The position numbers were made by a program, and so were the translations under genes. Of a stretch of DNA of 64,000 bases, positions 1 to 10,085 are shown piece by piece. Positions within the stretch are counted from its first letter, which is position 1; each line of letters begins with the position of its first letter. Below the pieces are notes generated by a model that was not told the DNA's origin, did no database searches, and saw nothing but the letters and a program-made list of their open reading frames with translations. The stretch lies in assembly GCF_001422285.1 (NCBI RefSeq), contig NZ_LMMO01000004.1:498983-562982 (forward strand), given 5' to 3'. The stretch is from Frigoribacterium sp. Leaf263 (lineage in GTDB: Bacteria > Actinomycetota > Actinomycetes > Actinomycetales > Microbacteriaceae).

Positions 1-286
<286 letters not shown>

Positions 287-290
287 CCGG

Positions 291-304
291 CCGAGGAGGC
301 GCGG
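291..304 (+). repeat. GAGGAGGCGCGG motif copy (rpsG-fusA spacer)
   Basis: The spacer starts five bases after the rpsG stop with CCGAGGAGGCGCGG, the short repeat found repeatedly in this window. It runs into a small imperfect hairpin (arms about 301-311 and 317-325) before the fusA ribosome-binding site. Confidence 0.7.
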
Positions 305-372
305 TGTGCGCACGACGCGCACCGCACCTTCTCGTCCCCCCAACTTCCCCACCTACCCCTTCGGAGGAACCC

Positions 373-2487
373 GTGGCACAGGACGTGCTCACCGACCTGA
401 ACAAGGTCCGCAACATCGGCATCATGGCTCACATCGATGCTGGCAAGACGACGACCACCGAGCGCATCCTGTACTACACGGGCATCACCCACAAGATCGG
501 TGAGGTCCACGACGGTGCGGCCACGATGGACTGGATGGCGCAGGAGCAGGAGCGCGGCATCACCATCACCTCGGCTGCGACGACGTGCTTCTGGAACAAG
601 AACCAGATCAACATCATCGACACCCCGGGCCACGTCGACTTCACGGTCGAGGTCGAGCGTTCGCTCCGCGTGCTCGACGGCGCGGTCGCCGTCTTCGACG
701 GCAAGGAGGGCGTCGAGCCCCAGTCCGAGACCGTCTGGCGTCAGGCCGACAAGTACGACGTCCCCCGCATCTGCTTCGTCAACAAGATGGACAAGCTGGG
801 CGCCGACTTCTACTTCACGGTCGACACGATCATCAACCGCCTCGGTGCGAAGCCCCTGGTCATGCAGCTCCCCATCGGAGCCGAGAGCTCCTTCGAGGGC
901 GTCGTCGACCTGGTCGAGATGCGTGCCCTCACGTGGCGCGGCGACGCCAAGGGTGACGTCGAGCTGGGTGCGAAGTACGAGATCGAGGAGATCCCGGAAG
1001 ACCTCAAGGAGAAGGCCGCGGAGTACCGCGCCAAGCTCCTCGAGACGGTCGCCGAGTCCGACGACGTGCTGCTCGAGAAGTACTTCGGCGGCGAAGAGCT
1101 GACGATCGCCGAGATCAAGGCGGCCGTCCGCAAGATGACGGTCAACTCCGAGCTCTACCCGATCTTCTGCGGTTCGGCCTTCAAGAACCGCGGTGTGCAG
1201 CCGATGCTCGACGCGGTCATCGACTACCTCCCCTCGCCGCTCGACGTGCCTCCCATGGAGGGTCACGACGTCCGCGACGCCGAGAAGATCATCATCCGCA
1301 AGCCCGAGTCGTCGGAGCCCTTCTCGGCTCTGGCCTTCAAGGTCGCGGTGCACCCCTTCTTCGGTCGACTGACCTACGTGCGCGTCTACTCGGGATCCAT
1401 CGAGTCCGGCGCCCAGGTCATCAACTCGACCAAAGACAAGAAGGAGCGCATCGGCAAGATCTTCCAGATGCACTCCAACAAGGAGAACCCGGTCGACAGC
1501 GTCACCGCCGGGCACATCTACGCGGTCATCGGTCTGAAGTTCACGACGACCGGCGACACCCTGTGCGACCCCTCCGAGCAGATCGTCCTCGAGTCGATGA
1601 CCTTCCCGGAGCCCGTCATCGAGGTCGCCATCGAGCCGAAGACGAAGGCCGACCAGGAGAAGCTCTCCCTGGCCATCCAGAAGCTCGCCGAAGAGGACCC
1701 GACGTTCCGCGTCGAGCTCAACGCCGAGACCGGTCAGACGGTCATCAAGGGCATGGGCGAGCTGCACCTCGACATCCTCGTCGACCGCATGAAGCGCGAG
1801 TTCAACGTCGAGGCCAACGTCGGCAAGCCCCAGGTGGCCTACCGCGAGACGCTCAAGAAGGGCATCGAGCGCTACGACTACACCCACAAGAAGCAGACCG
1901 GTGGGTCGGGTCAGTTCGCCAAGGTCCAGATCGCGCTCGAGCCCTTCGAGGTCACGGCGGAGTCGACCTACGAGTTCGTCAACAAGGTCACGGGTGGTCG
2001 CGTTCCGCGCGAGTACATCCCGTCGGTCGACGCCGGCATCCAGGACGCCATGCAGGTCGGTGTCCTCGCGGGCTACCCGACCGTCGGCGTCCGGGCGCTG
2101 CTGCTCGACGGTGCGGCGCACGACGTCGACTCGTCCGAGATGGCCTTCAAGATCGCTGGGTCGATCGCCTACAAAGAGGCGGCTCGCAAGGCCCAGCCCG
2201 TTCTCCTCGAGCCGCTCATGGCGGTCGAGGTCCGTACGCCCGAGGAATACATGGGCGACGTCATCGGCGACCTCAGCTCGCGACGCGGGCAGATCTCGTC
2301 GATGGAAGACGCCAGTGGTGTGAAGGTCGTTCGGGCCAGCGTGCCGCTGTCGGAGATGTTCGGATACGTCGGTGACCTGCGGTCGAAGACCTCGGGCCGC
2401 GCCGTCTACTCGATGACGTTCGAGTCCTATCAGGAGGTCCCCTCGGCTGTCGCCGAGGAGATCATCCAGAAGAACAAGGGCGAATAG
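373..2487 (+). CDS. fusA: Translation elongation factor G
   Basis: EF-G is the GTPase that drives translocation on the ribosome and, with RRF, ribosome recycling. The product has 704 residues, normal for the family. The G domain has the P-loop AHIDAGKT (residues 19-26), the switch I/II region with RGITI (61-65) and DTPGH (83-87), and the guanine-specificity motif NKMD near 137. Domains II-V follow to the C-terminus. The GTG at 373 is preferred because a GGAGGA ribosome-binding site sits just upstream and the protein then begins VAQDVLTDL; an upstream in-frame GTG at 304 would add an unconserved tail. It is the middle gene of the str operon between rpsG and tuf. Confidence 0.97.
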   Translation: MAQDVLTDLNKVRNIGIMAHIDAGKTTTTERILYYTGITHKIGEVHDGAATMDWMAQEQERGITITSAATTCFWNKNQINIIDTPGHVDFTVEVERSLRVLDGAVAVFDGKEGVEPQSETVWRQADKYDVPRICFVNKMDKLGADFYFTVDTIINRLGAKPLVMQLPIGAESSFEGVVDLVEMRALTWRGDAKGDVELGAKYEIEEIPEDLKEKAAEYRAKLLETVAESDDVLLEKYFGGEELTIAEIKAAVRKMTVNSELYPIFCGSAFKNRGVQPMLDAVIDYLPSPLDVPPMEGHDVRDAEKIIIRKPESSEPFSALAFKVAVHPFFGRLTYVRVYSGSIESGAQVINSTKDKKERIGKIFQMHSNKENPVDSVTAGHIYAVIGLKFTTTGDTLCDPSEQIVLESMTFPEPVIEVAIEPKTKADQEKLSLAIQKLAEEDPTFRVELNAETGQTVIKGMGELHLDILVDRMKREFNVEANVGKPQVAYRETLKKGIERYDYTHKKQTGGSGQFAKVQIALEPFEVTAESTYEFVNKVTGGRVPREYIPSVDAGIQDAMQVGVLAGYPTVGVRALLLDGAAHDVDSSEMAFKIAGSIAYKEAARKAQPVLLEPLMAVEVRTPEEYMGDVIGDLSSRRGQISSMEDASGVKVVRASVPLSEMFGYVGDLRSKTSGRAVYSMTFESYQEVPSAVAEEIIQKNKGE

Positions 2488-2553
2488 TCCCGAACCACGC
2501 GGCCGAACCTCGACCGCGTAACATGTACACACACCAATCCGCAGTGTCCGGTA

Positions 2554-2574
2554 GGCCGGGTCATCGACCCGGCC
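2554..2574 (+). promoter_or_regulatory. Hairpin in the fusA-tuf spacer
   Basis: A perfect 9-bp stem (2554-2562 with 2566-2574, 3-nt loop) lies about 30 bp before the tuf ribosome-binding site. There is no U-run. It may be an attenuator, processing site or 5' stabiliser; a weak TANNNT box (TAACAT, 2519-2524) upstream could give tuf its own promoter, but no convincing -35 was seen. Confidence 0.4.
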
Positions 2575-2613
2575 CCCGGCTCCACTGCAACCGAGTCCTG
2601 AGGAGGACCCACA

Positions 2614-3807
2614 GTGGCTAAGGCCAAGTTCGAGCGGACCAAGCCGCACGTCAACATCGGAACCATCGGTCACGTCGACCACGGCAAGACCACCCTCACC
2701 GCGGCGATCACCAAGGTGCTGCACGACAAGTACCCGACCCTCAACGAGGCGTCGGCCTTCGACCAGATCGACAACGCGCCCGAAGAGAAGCAGCGCGGCA
2801 TCACGATCAACATCTCGCACGTCGAGTACCAGACCGAGAAGCGTCACTACGCTCACGTCGACGCTCCCGGCCACGCCGACTACATCAAGAACATGATCAC
2901 CGGTGCGGCTCAGATGGACGGCGCGATCCTCGTGGTCGCCGCCACCGACGGCCCGATGCCCCAGACGCGTGAGCACGTCCTGCTCGCTCGCCAGGTCGGC
3001 GTCCCCTACATCGTCGTGGCCCTGAACAAGTCCGACATGGTCGACGACGAGGAGATCCTCGAGCTCGTCGAGATCGAGGTGCGCGAGCTCCTCTCCAGCC
3101 AGGACTTCGACGGCGACAACGCCCCCGTCGTGCAGGTCTCCGCTCTCAAGGCCCTCGAGGGCGACGAGAAGTGGGCCGCCACGGTCGCCGACCTGATGGA
3201 CCAGGTCGACGAGAACGTCCCCGAGCCCGTCCGTGCCACGGACCAGCCCTTCCTCATGCCCGTCGAGGACGTCTTCACGATCACCGGTCGTGGAACCGTC
3301 ATCACCGGTCGTGTCGAGCGCGGCATCCTGAAGCCGAACGACGAGGTCGAGATCGTCGGCATCAAGGAGAAGTCCTCCAAGACCACCGTCACCGCCATCG
3401 AGATGTTCCGCAAGACGCTCGAAGACGCACGCGCCGGTGAGAACGTCGGACTCCTCCTCCGCGGCACCAAGCGCGAGGACGTCGAGCGCGGCCAGGTCGT
3501 CGTCAAGCCCGGCTCGATCACGCCCCACACCGAGTTCGAGGCGAACGTCTACATCCTGTCCAAGGATGAGGGCGGCCGTCACAACCCGTTCTACGCGAAC
3601 TACCGCCCGCAGTTCTACTTCCGCACCACCGACGTCACGGGTGTCATCACGCTGCCCGAGGGCACCGAGATGGTCATGCCCGGCGACACGACTGAGATCA
3701 CCGTTCAGCTGATCCAGCCCATCGCCATGGAAGAGGGCCTCCGCTTCGCCATCCGTGAGGGTGGACGCACGGTGGGTGCCGGTACCGTCACCAAGATCAT
3801 CAAGTAA
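2614..3807 (+). CDS. tuf: Translation elongation factor Tu
   Basis: EF-Tu carries aminoacyl-tRNA to the ribosomal A site as a GTP ternary complex. The 397-residue length is standard. Visible motifs are the P-loop GHVDHGKT (19-26), the switch region around [18 protein letters not shown] near 81-85, and NKSD near 136-139, followed by beta-barrel domains 2 and 3 and the conserved C-terminal end [15 protein letters not shown]. Translation starts at GTG 2614, eight bases after an AGGAGGA site. A strong hairpin follows the stop codon, so tuf closes the str operon. Confidence 0.98.
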   Translation: MAKAKFERTKPHVNIGTIGHVDHGKTTLTAAITKVLHDKYPTLNEASAFDQIDNAPEEKQRGITINISHVEYQTEKRHYAHVDAPGHADYIKNMITGAAQMDGAILVVAATDGPMPQTREHVLLARQVGVPYIVVALNKSDMVDDEEILELVEIEVRELLSSQDFDGDNAPVVQVSALKALEGDEKWAATVADLMDQVDENVPEPVRATDQPFLMPVEDVFTITGRGTVITGRVERGILKPNDEVEIVGIKEKSSKTTVTAIEMFRKTLEDARAGENVGLLLRGTKREDVERGQVVVKPGSITPHTEFEANVYILSKDEGGRHNPFYANYRPQFYFRTTDVTGVITLPEGTEMVMPGDTTEITVQLIQPIAMEEGLRFAIREGGRTVGAGTVTKIIK

Positions 3808-3841
3808 GTACTGGTCCTCCAGCACTTCTGATCTCGTCAGA

Positions 3842-3869
3842 GAGGTCGGACCCTCCGGGGTCCGGCCTC
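3842..3869 (+). terminator. Rho-independent-type terminator after tuf
   Basis: A 12-bp stem (3842-3853 with 3858-3869, one near-pair) with a TCCG loop begins 34 bases after the tuf stop and is followed by TTCGTCG. It fits termination of the str operon. Confidence 0.8.
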
Positions 3870-3933
3870 TTCGTCGTATCCGGGTCCACCATGGAGGCGA
3901 GCCGGACGGACCGGCACGGACAGGAGAGATCTC

Positions 3934-4146
3934 ATGGCTGGCTTCGACGACATCAGCAAGAAGGCCCAGGCGTTCCTCAAGGACGGCAAGGTCCAGGACG
4001 CCCTGAAGAGCGAGAAGGCCGAGGGTGTCAGCGACGACGTCCTCTCCGCGGTCGCGAAGGCCGCCGACAAGGCGACCGGCGGCAAGCACACCGACAAGAT
4101 CGAGCAGGCGCGCCAGCAGGCGGACAAGCGGATCGGCGATCGCTGA
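3934..4146 (+). CDS. MT0933/Rv0909-like antitoxin-family small protein
   Basis: This 70-residue, highly charged protein has a Lys-rich, mostly helical composition with the pattern F-D-D-I-S-K-K-A near the N-terminus and TDKIEQARQQADKRIG at the end. It resembles the actinobacterial small-protein family named after mycobacterial MT0933 (proposed antitoxin, Pfam PF14013). It has a good ribosome-binding site (AGGAGA, 3921-3926) before ATG 3934. No toxin-like partner is adjacent: the neighbours are the tuf terminator upstream and a topoisomerase IB gene downstream. The antitoxin label therefore rests on family resemblance alone, and the protein may have another DNA- or protein-binding role. Confidence 0.6.
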   Translation: MAGFDDISKKAQAFLKDGKVQDALKSEKAEGVSDDVLSAVAKAADKATGGKHTDKIEQARQQADKRIGDR

Positions 4147-4239
4147 CCCGACCGCTCCAGCGACGCCCTCGTCGGGCGGCCCGGTCCTCCGAGGTCGCCC
4201 GATGGCGTACCCCGGGCCGATGCCGGCCCTGTCGGTGCG

Positions 4240-5229
4240 GTGTTGACTCGACGCATGCCGCGTCTCCGCCGTACAGATGCCAGCCGACCCGGGATCACGC
4301 GCCGACGATCGGGGACGGGCTTCACCTACCGTGACGAGACGGGCCTCCTCGTCACGGATCCCGATCTGCGGGCGCGCATCCGGCATCTCGGCATCCCGCC
4401 GGCCTGGACCGACGTGTGGATCGCGCCGTATCCGAACGGACACGTGCAGGCGACGGGCGTCGATGCCGCGGGCCGCCGTCAGTACGTCTACCACCCGACG
4501 TGGCGCGAGCAGAAGGATCGGGTCAAGTTCGACCGGGCCATGTCCCTCGCGGAGTCGCTTCCGGCGGCGCGTGGCCGGGTGACGCGTGACCTCCACCTGC
4601 CCGAACCCGTCCGGGCGAGGGCGCTGGCGGCGGGGTTCCGCATGCTCGACACCGGCTCCCTCCGCGTCGGGTCCGAGCGTTACGCCGAGCAGCACGGCAG
4701 TCATGGTCTCTCCACGCTCCTCTGCGCCCATGTCACCGTGTCGGACGACACCGTGGCGCTGTCGTTCCCGGCGAAGAGCGGACAGGCGTGGGAGTCCTCC
4801 ATCCGGGACCCTGATCTCGCCGCCGTCGTGCGGGGGCTCAAGCGCCGGGGCCCGCGGGCCCGGCTCCTGGCCTGGCGCCCCGAGGCCGGCGCCGCCTGGC
4901 GCCCGTTGCACGCGGCGGAGATCAACGAGTACGTCAAGGAGCAGACCGGCGGCGACTTCACGGCCAAGGACTTCAGGACCCTCCACGGCACGGTGGCCGC
5001 CGCCGTCAGCCTCGCGAAGAGCGGGCCCCAGGAGTCCCGGACGAGGAGGCGCCGAGCCGTCTCGCAGGCGATGCAGGCGGCTTCCGAGGTGCTCGGCAAC
5101 ACCCCGACGGTCGCTCGCGGGTCGTACGTCGACCCGCGACTGGTCGACGCCTACGAGCACGGCGAGACGATCGACCCGAGGCGTCCGACCGCGGCCGAGT
5201 CCGAGGTCAGGGCCCTCCTCTACCGCTGA
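4240..5229 (+). CDS. Type IB DNA topoisomerase (poxvirus-like)
   Basis: This 329-residue protein matches the compact bacterial/poxviral topoisomerase IB family, which relaxes supercoils through a 3'-phosphotyrosyl intermediate. Visible signatures are GFTYRDETG and the D-V-W-I-A-P-Y-P-N-G-H-V-Q-A-T-G segment of the N-terminal domain, GRRQYVYHPTWR (catalytic Arg region), GSERY, KDFRTLHGT (second catalytic Arg and His region), and the C-terminal GSYVDPRLVDAYE with the likely nucleophile Tyr at about residue 296. GTG 4240 is the longest start; ATG 4255 is an equally plausible alternative and no clear ribosome-binding site decides. It sits alone between the antitoxin-like gene and the DarT-like gene. 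Confidence 0.9.
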   Translation: MLTRRMPRLRRTDASRPGITRRRSGTGFTYRDETGLLVTDPDLRARIRHLGIPPAWTDVWIAPYPNGHVQATGVDAAGRRQYVYHPTWREQKDRVKFDRAMSLAESLPAARGRVTRDLHLPEPVRARALAAGFRMLDTGSLRVGSERYAEQHGSHGLSTLLCAHVTVSDDTVALSFPAKSGQAWESSIRDPDLAAVVRGLKRRGPRARLLAWRPEAGAAWRPLHAAEINEYVKEQTGGDFTAKDFRTLHGTVAAAVSLAKSGPQESRTRRRRAVSQAMQAASEVLGNTPTVARGSYVDPRLVDAYEHGETIDPRRPTAAESEVRALLYR

Positions 5230-5325
5230 TCCGGCATCACGGCATTAGTCACTGCTCGGCTCCATGACGTACCGTTGAGGGTTGCGTCGGATCGAGTCCG
5301 ACGCCCGAGAGGAAATACTGCAGTG

Positions 5326-6153
5326 ATGGACGAGTGCATCCACGGTTTCGAGAGGGAGCTCTGCGACATCTGCGCACCTCGCCGACGCGAGCCCCAGGTC
5401 GACGCCGACGGTCAGGTCGTGACCCTGGCGCCCAAGCGACGCGCCGCTTCGCGGAAGCCCGAGTCGCTCCGCAGCACCCCGGCCCTCCCGCGGGACATGG
5501 CCGCCTCGGCCGTGGCGGCGCAGTCCGCTCTGACGCCCGTGCCGGTGTTCGCCCAGCAGCGGGTCTACCACTGGACCCACGTCTCGAACCTCCCGGGGAT
5601 CCTCGAGTCGCGTGAGATCACGGCGGGTGCCACGCCGACGCTCGACGTGAGCTCCGAGGCGACGCGGGCGCTCCGTGCCTCCGTGGCCACCGCCTCCGGT
5701 GCTCCCGTGGCGGATCACGTCCCGTTCTCGCTGTCCCCGCATGCGAGCGCCTGGGACACCCTCCGCACCGGTGCGGAGGGCTACGAGTGGTCGGACGCCG
5801 CGCGCTCGGCCAAGGCGACCGACTTCGTGATGCTCGTCGTCCCGGTCTCGGCGCTCGGTGACGACTTCGTGGTGACCGAGGGCGACGCCGCCGTGCAGGG
5901 CGTCCGCGCCGCCGTCGGCGTCGACGCGGCCTCGAGCATGGTGCGACGCTTCTCGCTCGCCGACCCCGACCTCCTCGAGCCCGAGGTCCTGGTCCCGTCA
6001 CGGGTCGCCTTCGACGCCGTGACCCTCGTCGGCGTTCCGAACGACAAGGTCCGCGACTCGGTCAAGGCCCTCGTCGCCGACGCCGGCGGACACGCTCCGC
6101 GGGTCGCCGTCTACCCGCCCTGGTTCCGGCCCTCGCCCGTCGAACAGGCCTGA
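5326..6153 (+). CDS. DarT-like ADP-ribosyltransferase with Cys-rich N-terminus
   Basis: The 275-residue product has two parts. Residues 1-20 contain His-Gly and the spacing C-x10-C-x2-C (CIHGFERELCDIC), which looks like a small zinc-binding knuckle. From about residue 85 it resembles DarT/DUF4433: YHWTHVSNLPGIL (NAD-binding start), VPFSLSPHASAW (compare the DarT 'vPFYFsPRSpM' motif), and a late LLEPEVLVPSRVAF segment whose Glu aligns with the DarT catalytic Glu. DarT enzymes modify thymidine in single-stranded DNA. No DarG macrodomain antitoxin is adjacent, so the activity may be reduced, self-limited or different. GTG 5323, one codon upstream, is nearer the GAGAGGA site and is an alternative start. 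Confidence 0.7.
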   Translation: MDECIHGFERELCDICAPRRREPQVDADGQVVTLAPKRRAASRKPESLRSTPALPRDMAASAVAAQSALTPVPVFAQQRVYHWTHVSNLPGILESREITAGATPTLDVSSEATRALRASVATASGAPVADHVPFSLSPHASAWDTLRTGAEGYEWSDAARSAKATDFVMLVVPVSALGDDFVVTEGDAAVQGVRAAVGVDAASSMVRRFSLADPDLLEPEVLVPSRVAFDAVTLVGVPNDKVRDSVKALVADAGGHAPRVAVYPPWFRPSPVEQA

Positions 6154-6160
6154 TCACGCG

Positions 6161-6195
6161 GGTGCCGCGTCCGCCCAGGAGGCGCGCGCGGCACC
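6161..6195 (+). terminator. Terminator-like hairpin after the DarT-like gene
   Basis: A perfect 9-bp stem (6161-6169 with 6187-6195) begins seven bases after the stop codon. Its loop carries a copy of the AGGAGGCGCG repeat (6178-6187, overlapping the right arm). No U-run follows. Confidence 0.55.
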
Positions 6196-6220
6196 TGCGG
6201 AAATCCGCGACACGCCCGGG

Positions 6221-6249
6221 TTGCAGCAAATGCAGGCGTGTGGCAAAAT
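6221..6249 (+). promoter_or_regulatory. Probable S10 operon promoter
   Basis: TTGCAG (6221-6226) and CAAAAT (6244-6249) are separated by exactly 17 bp. This gives a roughly 320-nt leader before rpsJ. The boxes are close to the housekeeping sigma consensus; the call is by eye. Confidence 0.55.
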
Positions 6250-6577
6250 CGTCTAGTTCAACATTCCGAGTTGCGCCACGGGCGCCGCTATGGATCACTG
6301 CCAGGCAGTGCACAGACGCCATGCGTCTGGGCCGCGGGTAGCAGGACACATCTCACAATGGAATCCCTCGCGACGTCCGCCCTCCGGGTGCGACAGGCGG
6401 GGTGATGACCGCGATGATTGCCCTCCCCGGGTCTTCGCCGCGGCCTCCGCCCGGGTTCCGAGATGTTTGACACGAGAACAGCGGTACGCGAGAGACACGT
6501 AGTGCCAGATGTTTGCCCAGCAAACAGCGTCAGGCGGCCCCCGAGGTGCGCGACGTCCGAATGAGAGAGAGTCACAC

Positions 6578-6886
6578 ATGGCGGGACAAAAGATCCGCAT
6601 CCGACTTAAGTCGTACGACCACGAGGTCATCGACACTTCCGCGCGCAAGATCGTCGACACGGTCACCCGCGCGGGCGCTACGGTGGTCGGCCCCGTGCCG
6701 CTGCCGACCGAGAAGAACGTGGTCGTCGTGATCCGTTCGCCCCACAAGTACAAGGACTCGCGCGAGCACTTCGAGAAGCGCACGCACAAGCGCCTCATCG
6801 ACATCGTCGACCCGACGCCGAAGGCCGTCGACTCGCTCATGCGTCTCGACCTGCCTGCCGACGTCAACATCGAGATCAAGCTGTAG
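6578..6886 (+). CDS. rpsJ: 30S ribosomal protein S10
   Basis: The product has 102 residues and opens [19 protein letters not shown], the classic S10/NusE start, with the [20 protein letters not shown] loop region in the middle and DVNIEIKL at the end. S10 belongs to the 30S head and, as NusE, also bridges RNA polymerase antitermination complexes. ATG 6578 is chosen because homologues begin here; an upstream in-frame ATG at 6509 would add 23 unconserved residues that read through the leader. It is the first gene of the S10 operon, 11 bp before rplC. Confidence 0.97.
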   Translation: MAGQKIRIRLKSYDHEVIDTSARKIVDTVTRAGATVVGPVPLPTEKNVVVVIRSPHKYKDSREHFEKRTHKRLIDIVDPTPKAVDSLMRLDLPADVNIEIKL

Positions 6887-6897
6887 GGGAGGCGACC

Positions 6898-7554
6898 ATG
6901 ACCATCAGCACCACCAAGAACGTCAAGGGCCTGCTCGGCAAGAAGCTCGGCATGACCCAGGTCTGGGACGAGAACAACAAGCTCATCCCCGTGACCGTCG
7001 TGGAGATCGCGCCGAACGTCGTGACCCAGGTCCGCTCGCTCGAGAAGGACGGCTACACGGCCGTCCAGATCGCCGCCGGTCAGATCGACCCCCGCAAGGC
7101 CACCAAGCCCGCCGTCGGACACTTCGACGCAGCCGGTGTGACGCCCCGCCGCCACCTCACCGAGGTCCGCACCGCCGACGCCGCCGAGTACGCACTCGGT
7201 CAGGAGCTCACGGTCGACACCTTCGAGGCCGGCCAGAAGGTCGACGTCGTCGGAACCTCCAAGGGCAAGGGCTTCGCCGGTGTCATGAAGCGTCACAACT
7301 TCAAGGGCGTCGGCGCCTCGCACGGTGCTCACCGCAACCACCGCAAGCCCGGCTCGATCGGCGCCTCGTCGACCCCCAGCCGTGTCTTCAAGGGCATGCG
7401 CATGGCCGGTCGCATGGGTGGCGACCGCGTCACCATCCTGAACCTCACGGTGCACGCCGTCGACGCCGAGAAGGGTCTGCTGCTCGTCAAGGGCGCCGTC
7501 CCCGGTGCTCGCGGCCGCATCGTTTTCGTCCGTACCGCCGTGAAGGGGAAGTAG
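6898..7554 (+). CDS. rplC: 50S ribosomal protein L3
   Basis: The product has 218 residues. The N-terminal [15 protein letters not shown] and the central segment [13 protein letters not shown]...[15 protein letters not shown] are diagnostic of L3; the latter is the long loop that reaches toward the peptidyl-transferase centre and contains the Gln/Asn-rich modification region. L3 is one of the two assembly initiators of the 50S subunit. The start ATG lies 11 bp after rpsJ with a GGGGAGG site. Only three bases separate it from rplD, so the two are probably translationally coupled. Confidence 0.97.
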   Translation: MTISTTKNVKGLLGKKLGMTQVWDENNKLIPVTVVEIAPNVVTQVRSLEKDGYTAVQIAAGQIDPRKATKPAVGHFDAAGVTPRRHLTEVRTADAAEYALGQELTVDTFEAGQKVDVVGTSKGKGFAGVMKRHNFKGVGASHGAHRNHRKPGSIGASSTPSRVFKGMRMAGRMGGDRVTILNLTVHAVDAEKGLLLVKGAVPGARGRIVFVRTAVKGK

Positions 7555-7557
7555 CTC

Positions 7558-8220
7558 ATGGCCACCACTACAGCATCGGCCACCTCGGTCGACGTCCTCG
7601 ACGCCACCGGCTCGAAGACCGGCACCGTCGAGCTCCCCGTCGAGCTCTTCGACGTCGTCACCAACGTCCCGCTGATCCACCAGGTCGTCGTGGCCCAGCA
7701 GGCCGCAGCCCGTCAGGGAACCCACAAGACCAAGCGTCGTGGCGAGGTCTCCGGCGCCGGCCGCAAGCCGTTCAAGCAGAAGGGAACCGGTCGCGCTCGT
7801 CAGGGCTCGATCCGCGCCCCTCAGATGACCGGCGGTGGCATCGTCCACGGGCCGCAGCCGCGCGACTACGCGCAGCGCACGCCCAAGAAGATGATCGCCG
7901 CAGCCCTGCTCGGAGCCCTCTCCGACCGTGCGCGCGGAGCCCGCGTCCACGTCGTCGAGAGCTTCGTCGCCGATTCGATCTCGACCAAGGTCGCGCTCGA
8001 CCTCCTCGCGTCCGTCGCGTCGAGCAAGCACGTCCTGATCGTCGTCGACCGCGACGACGAGCTGACCCGCAAGAGCGTTCGCAACGTGACCACGGTCCAC
8101 GTGATCACGTACGACCAGCTCAACGCCTACGACGTGCTCGTCAGCGACGACATCGTCTTCACGAAGAGCGCCTTCGACGGCTTCGTCGCCTCGAAGACCA
8201 AGAAGGAGGCCTCCGCATGA
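7558..8220 (+). CDS. rplD: 50S ribosomal protein L4
   Basis: The product has 220 residues and carries the L4 signatures [20 protein letters not shown] (the extended loop lining the peptide exit tunnel) and [15 protein letters not shown]4 binds 23S rRNA domain I and, in proteobacteria, represses its own operon by binding the S10 leader; the long structured leader upstream makes a similar circuit conceivable but unproven here. The N-terminal 20 residues are Ser/Thr/Ala-rich. The stop codon overlaps the rplW start by four bases. Confidence 0.97.
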   Translation: MATTTASATSVDVLDATGSKTGTVELPVELFDVVTNVPLIHQVVVAQQAAARQGTHKTKRRGEVSGAGRKPFKQKGTGRARQGSIRAPQMTGGGIVHGPQPRDYAQRTPKKMIAAALLGALSDRARGARVHVVESFVADSISTKVALDLLASVASSKHVLIVVDRDDELTRKSVRNVTTVHVITYDQLNAYDVLVSDDIVFTKSAFDGFVASKTKKEASA

Positions 8221-8516
8221 GCGGCTACGGCAAGGACCCTCGCGACGTCATCATCTCGCCCGTCGTCTCCGAGAAGAGCTACTCCCTGATCGATCAGGGC
8301 AAGTACACCTTCATCGTCGACCCGCGGTCGAACAAGACCGAGATCAAGCTCGCCATCGAGAAGATCTTCGACGTCAAGGTCGACAGCATCAACACGCTCA
8401 ACCGGACGGGCAAGACCCGTCGCACCCGTTTCGGCACCGGCAAGCGCAAAGACACCAAGCGCGCCATCGTGACGCTCAAGTCCGGTTCCATCGACATCTT
8501 CACGGCTGTCGGCTAG
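8217..8516 (+). CDS. rplW: 50S ribosomal protein L23
   Basis: The 99-residue protein contains the L23 features [13 protein letters not shown] near the N-terminus and [18 protein letters not shown]-like beta-alpha core, then the Arg/Lys-rich [20 protein letters not shown] loop that contacts 23S rRNA. L23 lies at the polypeptide tunnel exit and docks trigger factor and SRP. The ATG overlaps the rplD stop (ATGA), which indicates translational coupling. A ribosome-binding site (AGGAGG) is inside the rplD 3' end. Confidence 0.97.
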   Translation: MSGYGKDPRDVIISPVVSEKSYSLIDQGKYTFIVDPRSNKTEIKLAIEKIFDVKVDSINTLNRTGKTRRTRFGTGKRKDTKRAIVTLKSGSIDIFTAVG

Positions 8517-8534
8517 GGAGCAGAGGGATAAAAC

Positions 8535-9374
<840 letters not shown>

Positions 9375-9386
9375 GAGTTGTAGAAG

Positions 9387-9668
9387 ATGCCACGCAGTCT
9401 TAAGAAGGGCCCCTTCGTTGACGACCACCTGCTCCGCAAGGTCGTCTCGCAGAACGAGGCCAGCACGAAGAACGTCATCAAGACCTGGTCGCGCCGATCG
9501 ATGATCATCCCGAACATGCTGGGACACACCATCGCCGTGCACGACGGACGCAAGCACATCCCCGTGTTCGTGACCGAGAGCATGATCGGCCACAAGCTCG
9601 GTGAGTTCGCGCCCACCCGCACCTTCCGTGGTCACGTGAAGGACGACAAGAAGGGTCGTCGCCGCTAA
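9387..9668 (+). CDS. rpsS: 30S ribosomal protein S19
   Basis: The 93-residue product starts [19 protein letters not shown] and contains the [20 protein letters not shown] and [15 protein letters not shown] signatures of S19. It sits in the 30S head, contacts 16S helix 42 and forms an intersubunit bridge to L5. It keeps the canonical place between rplB and rplV; the spacer to rplV carries a strong AAGGAGGAGA site. Confidence 0.97.
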   Translation: MPRSLKKGPFVDDHLLRKVVSQNEASTKNVIKTWSRRSMIIPNMLGHTIAVHDGRKHIPVFVTESMIGHKLGEFAPTRTFRGHVKDDKKGRRR

Positions 9669-9692
9669 CGCGGCGACGTAAGGAGGAGAGAA

Positions 9693-10085
9693 ATGGTGGA
9701 GTCGATCGCACGCGTGCGTCACATCCGCGTCACCCCCATGAAGGCCCGTCGCGTCGTCAACCTGATCCGCGGCAAGCAGGCCCTCGAGGCCCTGGCCATC
9801 CTGAAGTTCGCCCCCCAGGGTGCGAGCGAGCCCGTCTACAAGCTCGTCGCGTCGGCCATGGCCAACGCCCGTGTCAAGGCGGACAAAGACAACAGCTACC
9901 TCGACGAGCAGGACCTCTACGTGAGCCGTGCATTCGTCGATCAGGGTGCAACCCTCAAGCGGTTCCAGCCGCGAGCCCAGGGGCGCGCCTTCCAGATCCT
10001 GAAGCGCACCAGCCACATCACGATCGTCCTCGCGACGCCTGATGAGGTCGAGGCTGCCGACGCTACGAAGAAGGCGAGCAAGTAA
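9693..10085 (+). CDS. rplV: 50S ribosomal protein L22
   Basis: The 130-residue protein begins [28 protein letters not shown] (first part visible as the L22 rRNA-binding helix) and contains the long beta-hairpin region around [20 protein letters not shown], which lines the peptide tunnel and is a macrolide-sensitivity hotspot. The last dozen residues are a poorly conserved Ala/Asp/Lys tail. Its stop codon overlaps the rpsC start by one base (TAATG). Confidence 0.97.
   Translation: MVESIARVRHIRVTPMKARRVVNLIRGKQALEALAILKFAPQGASEPVYKLVASAMANARVKADKDNSYLDEQDLYVSRAFVDQGATLKRFQPRAQGRAFQILKRTSHITIVLATPDEVEAADATKKASK

Larger units (their letters stand above)
6154..6577 (+). other. Long untranslated leader before rpsJ
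   Basis: These 424 bp hold no convincing gene. In order they contain the terminator of the upstream gene, a sigma-70-type promoter (6221-6249), two adjacent short hairpins (6296-6310 with 1-nt centre; 6313-6319 with 6323-6329), and about 240 bp of further leader before the rpsJ ATG. A long structured leader is typical of S10 operons, where it is the site of autogenous control by L4 in E. coli; whether L4 acts here is unknown. Confidence 0.55.

Noticed and set aside
6509-6577. N-terminal extension of rpsJ from ATG 6509
   Set aside because: The 23 extra residues are unconserved and S10 homologues begin at [13 protein letters not shown]; the segment belongs to the leader.
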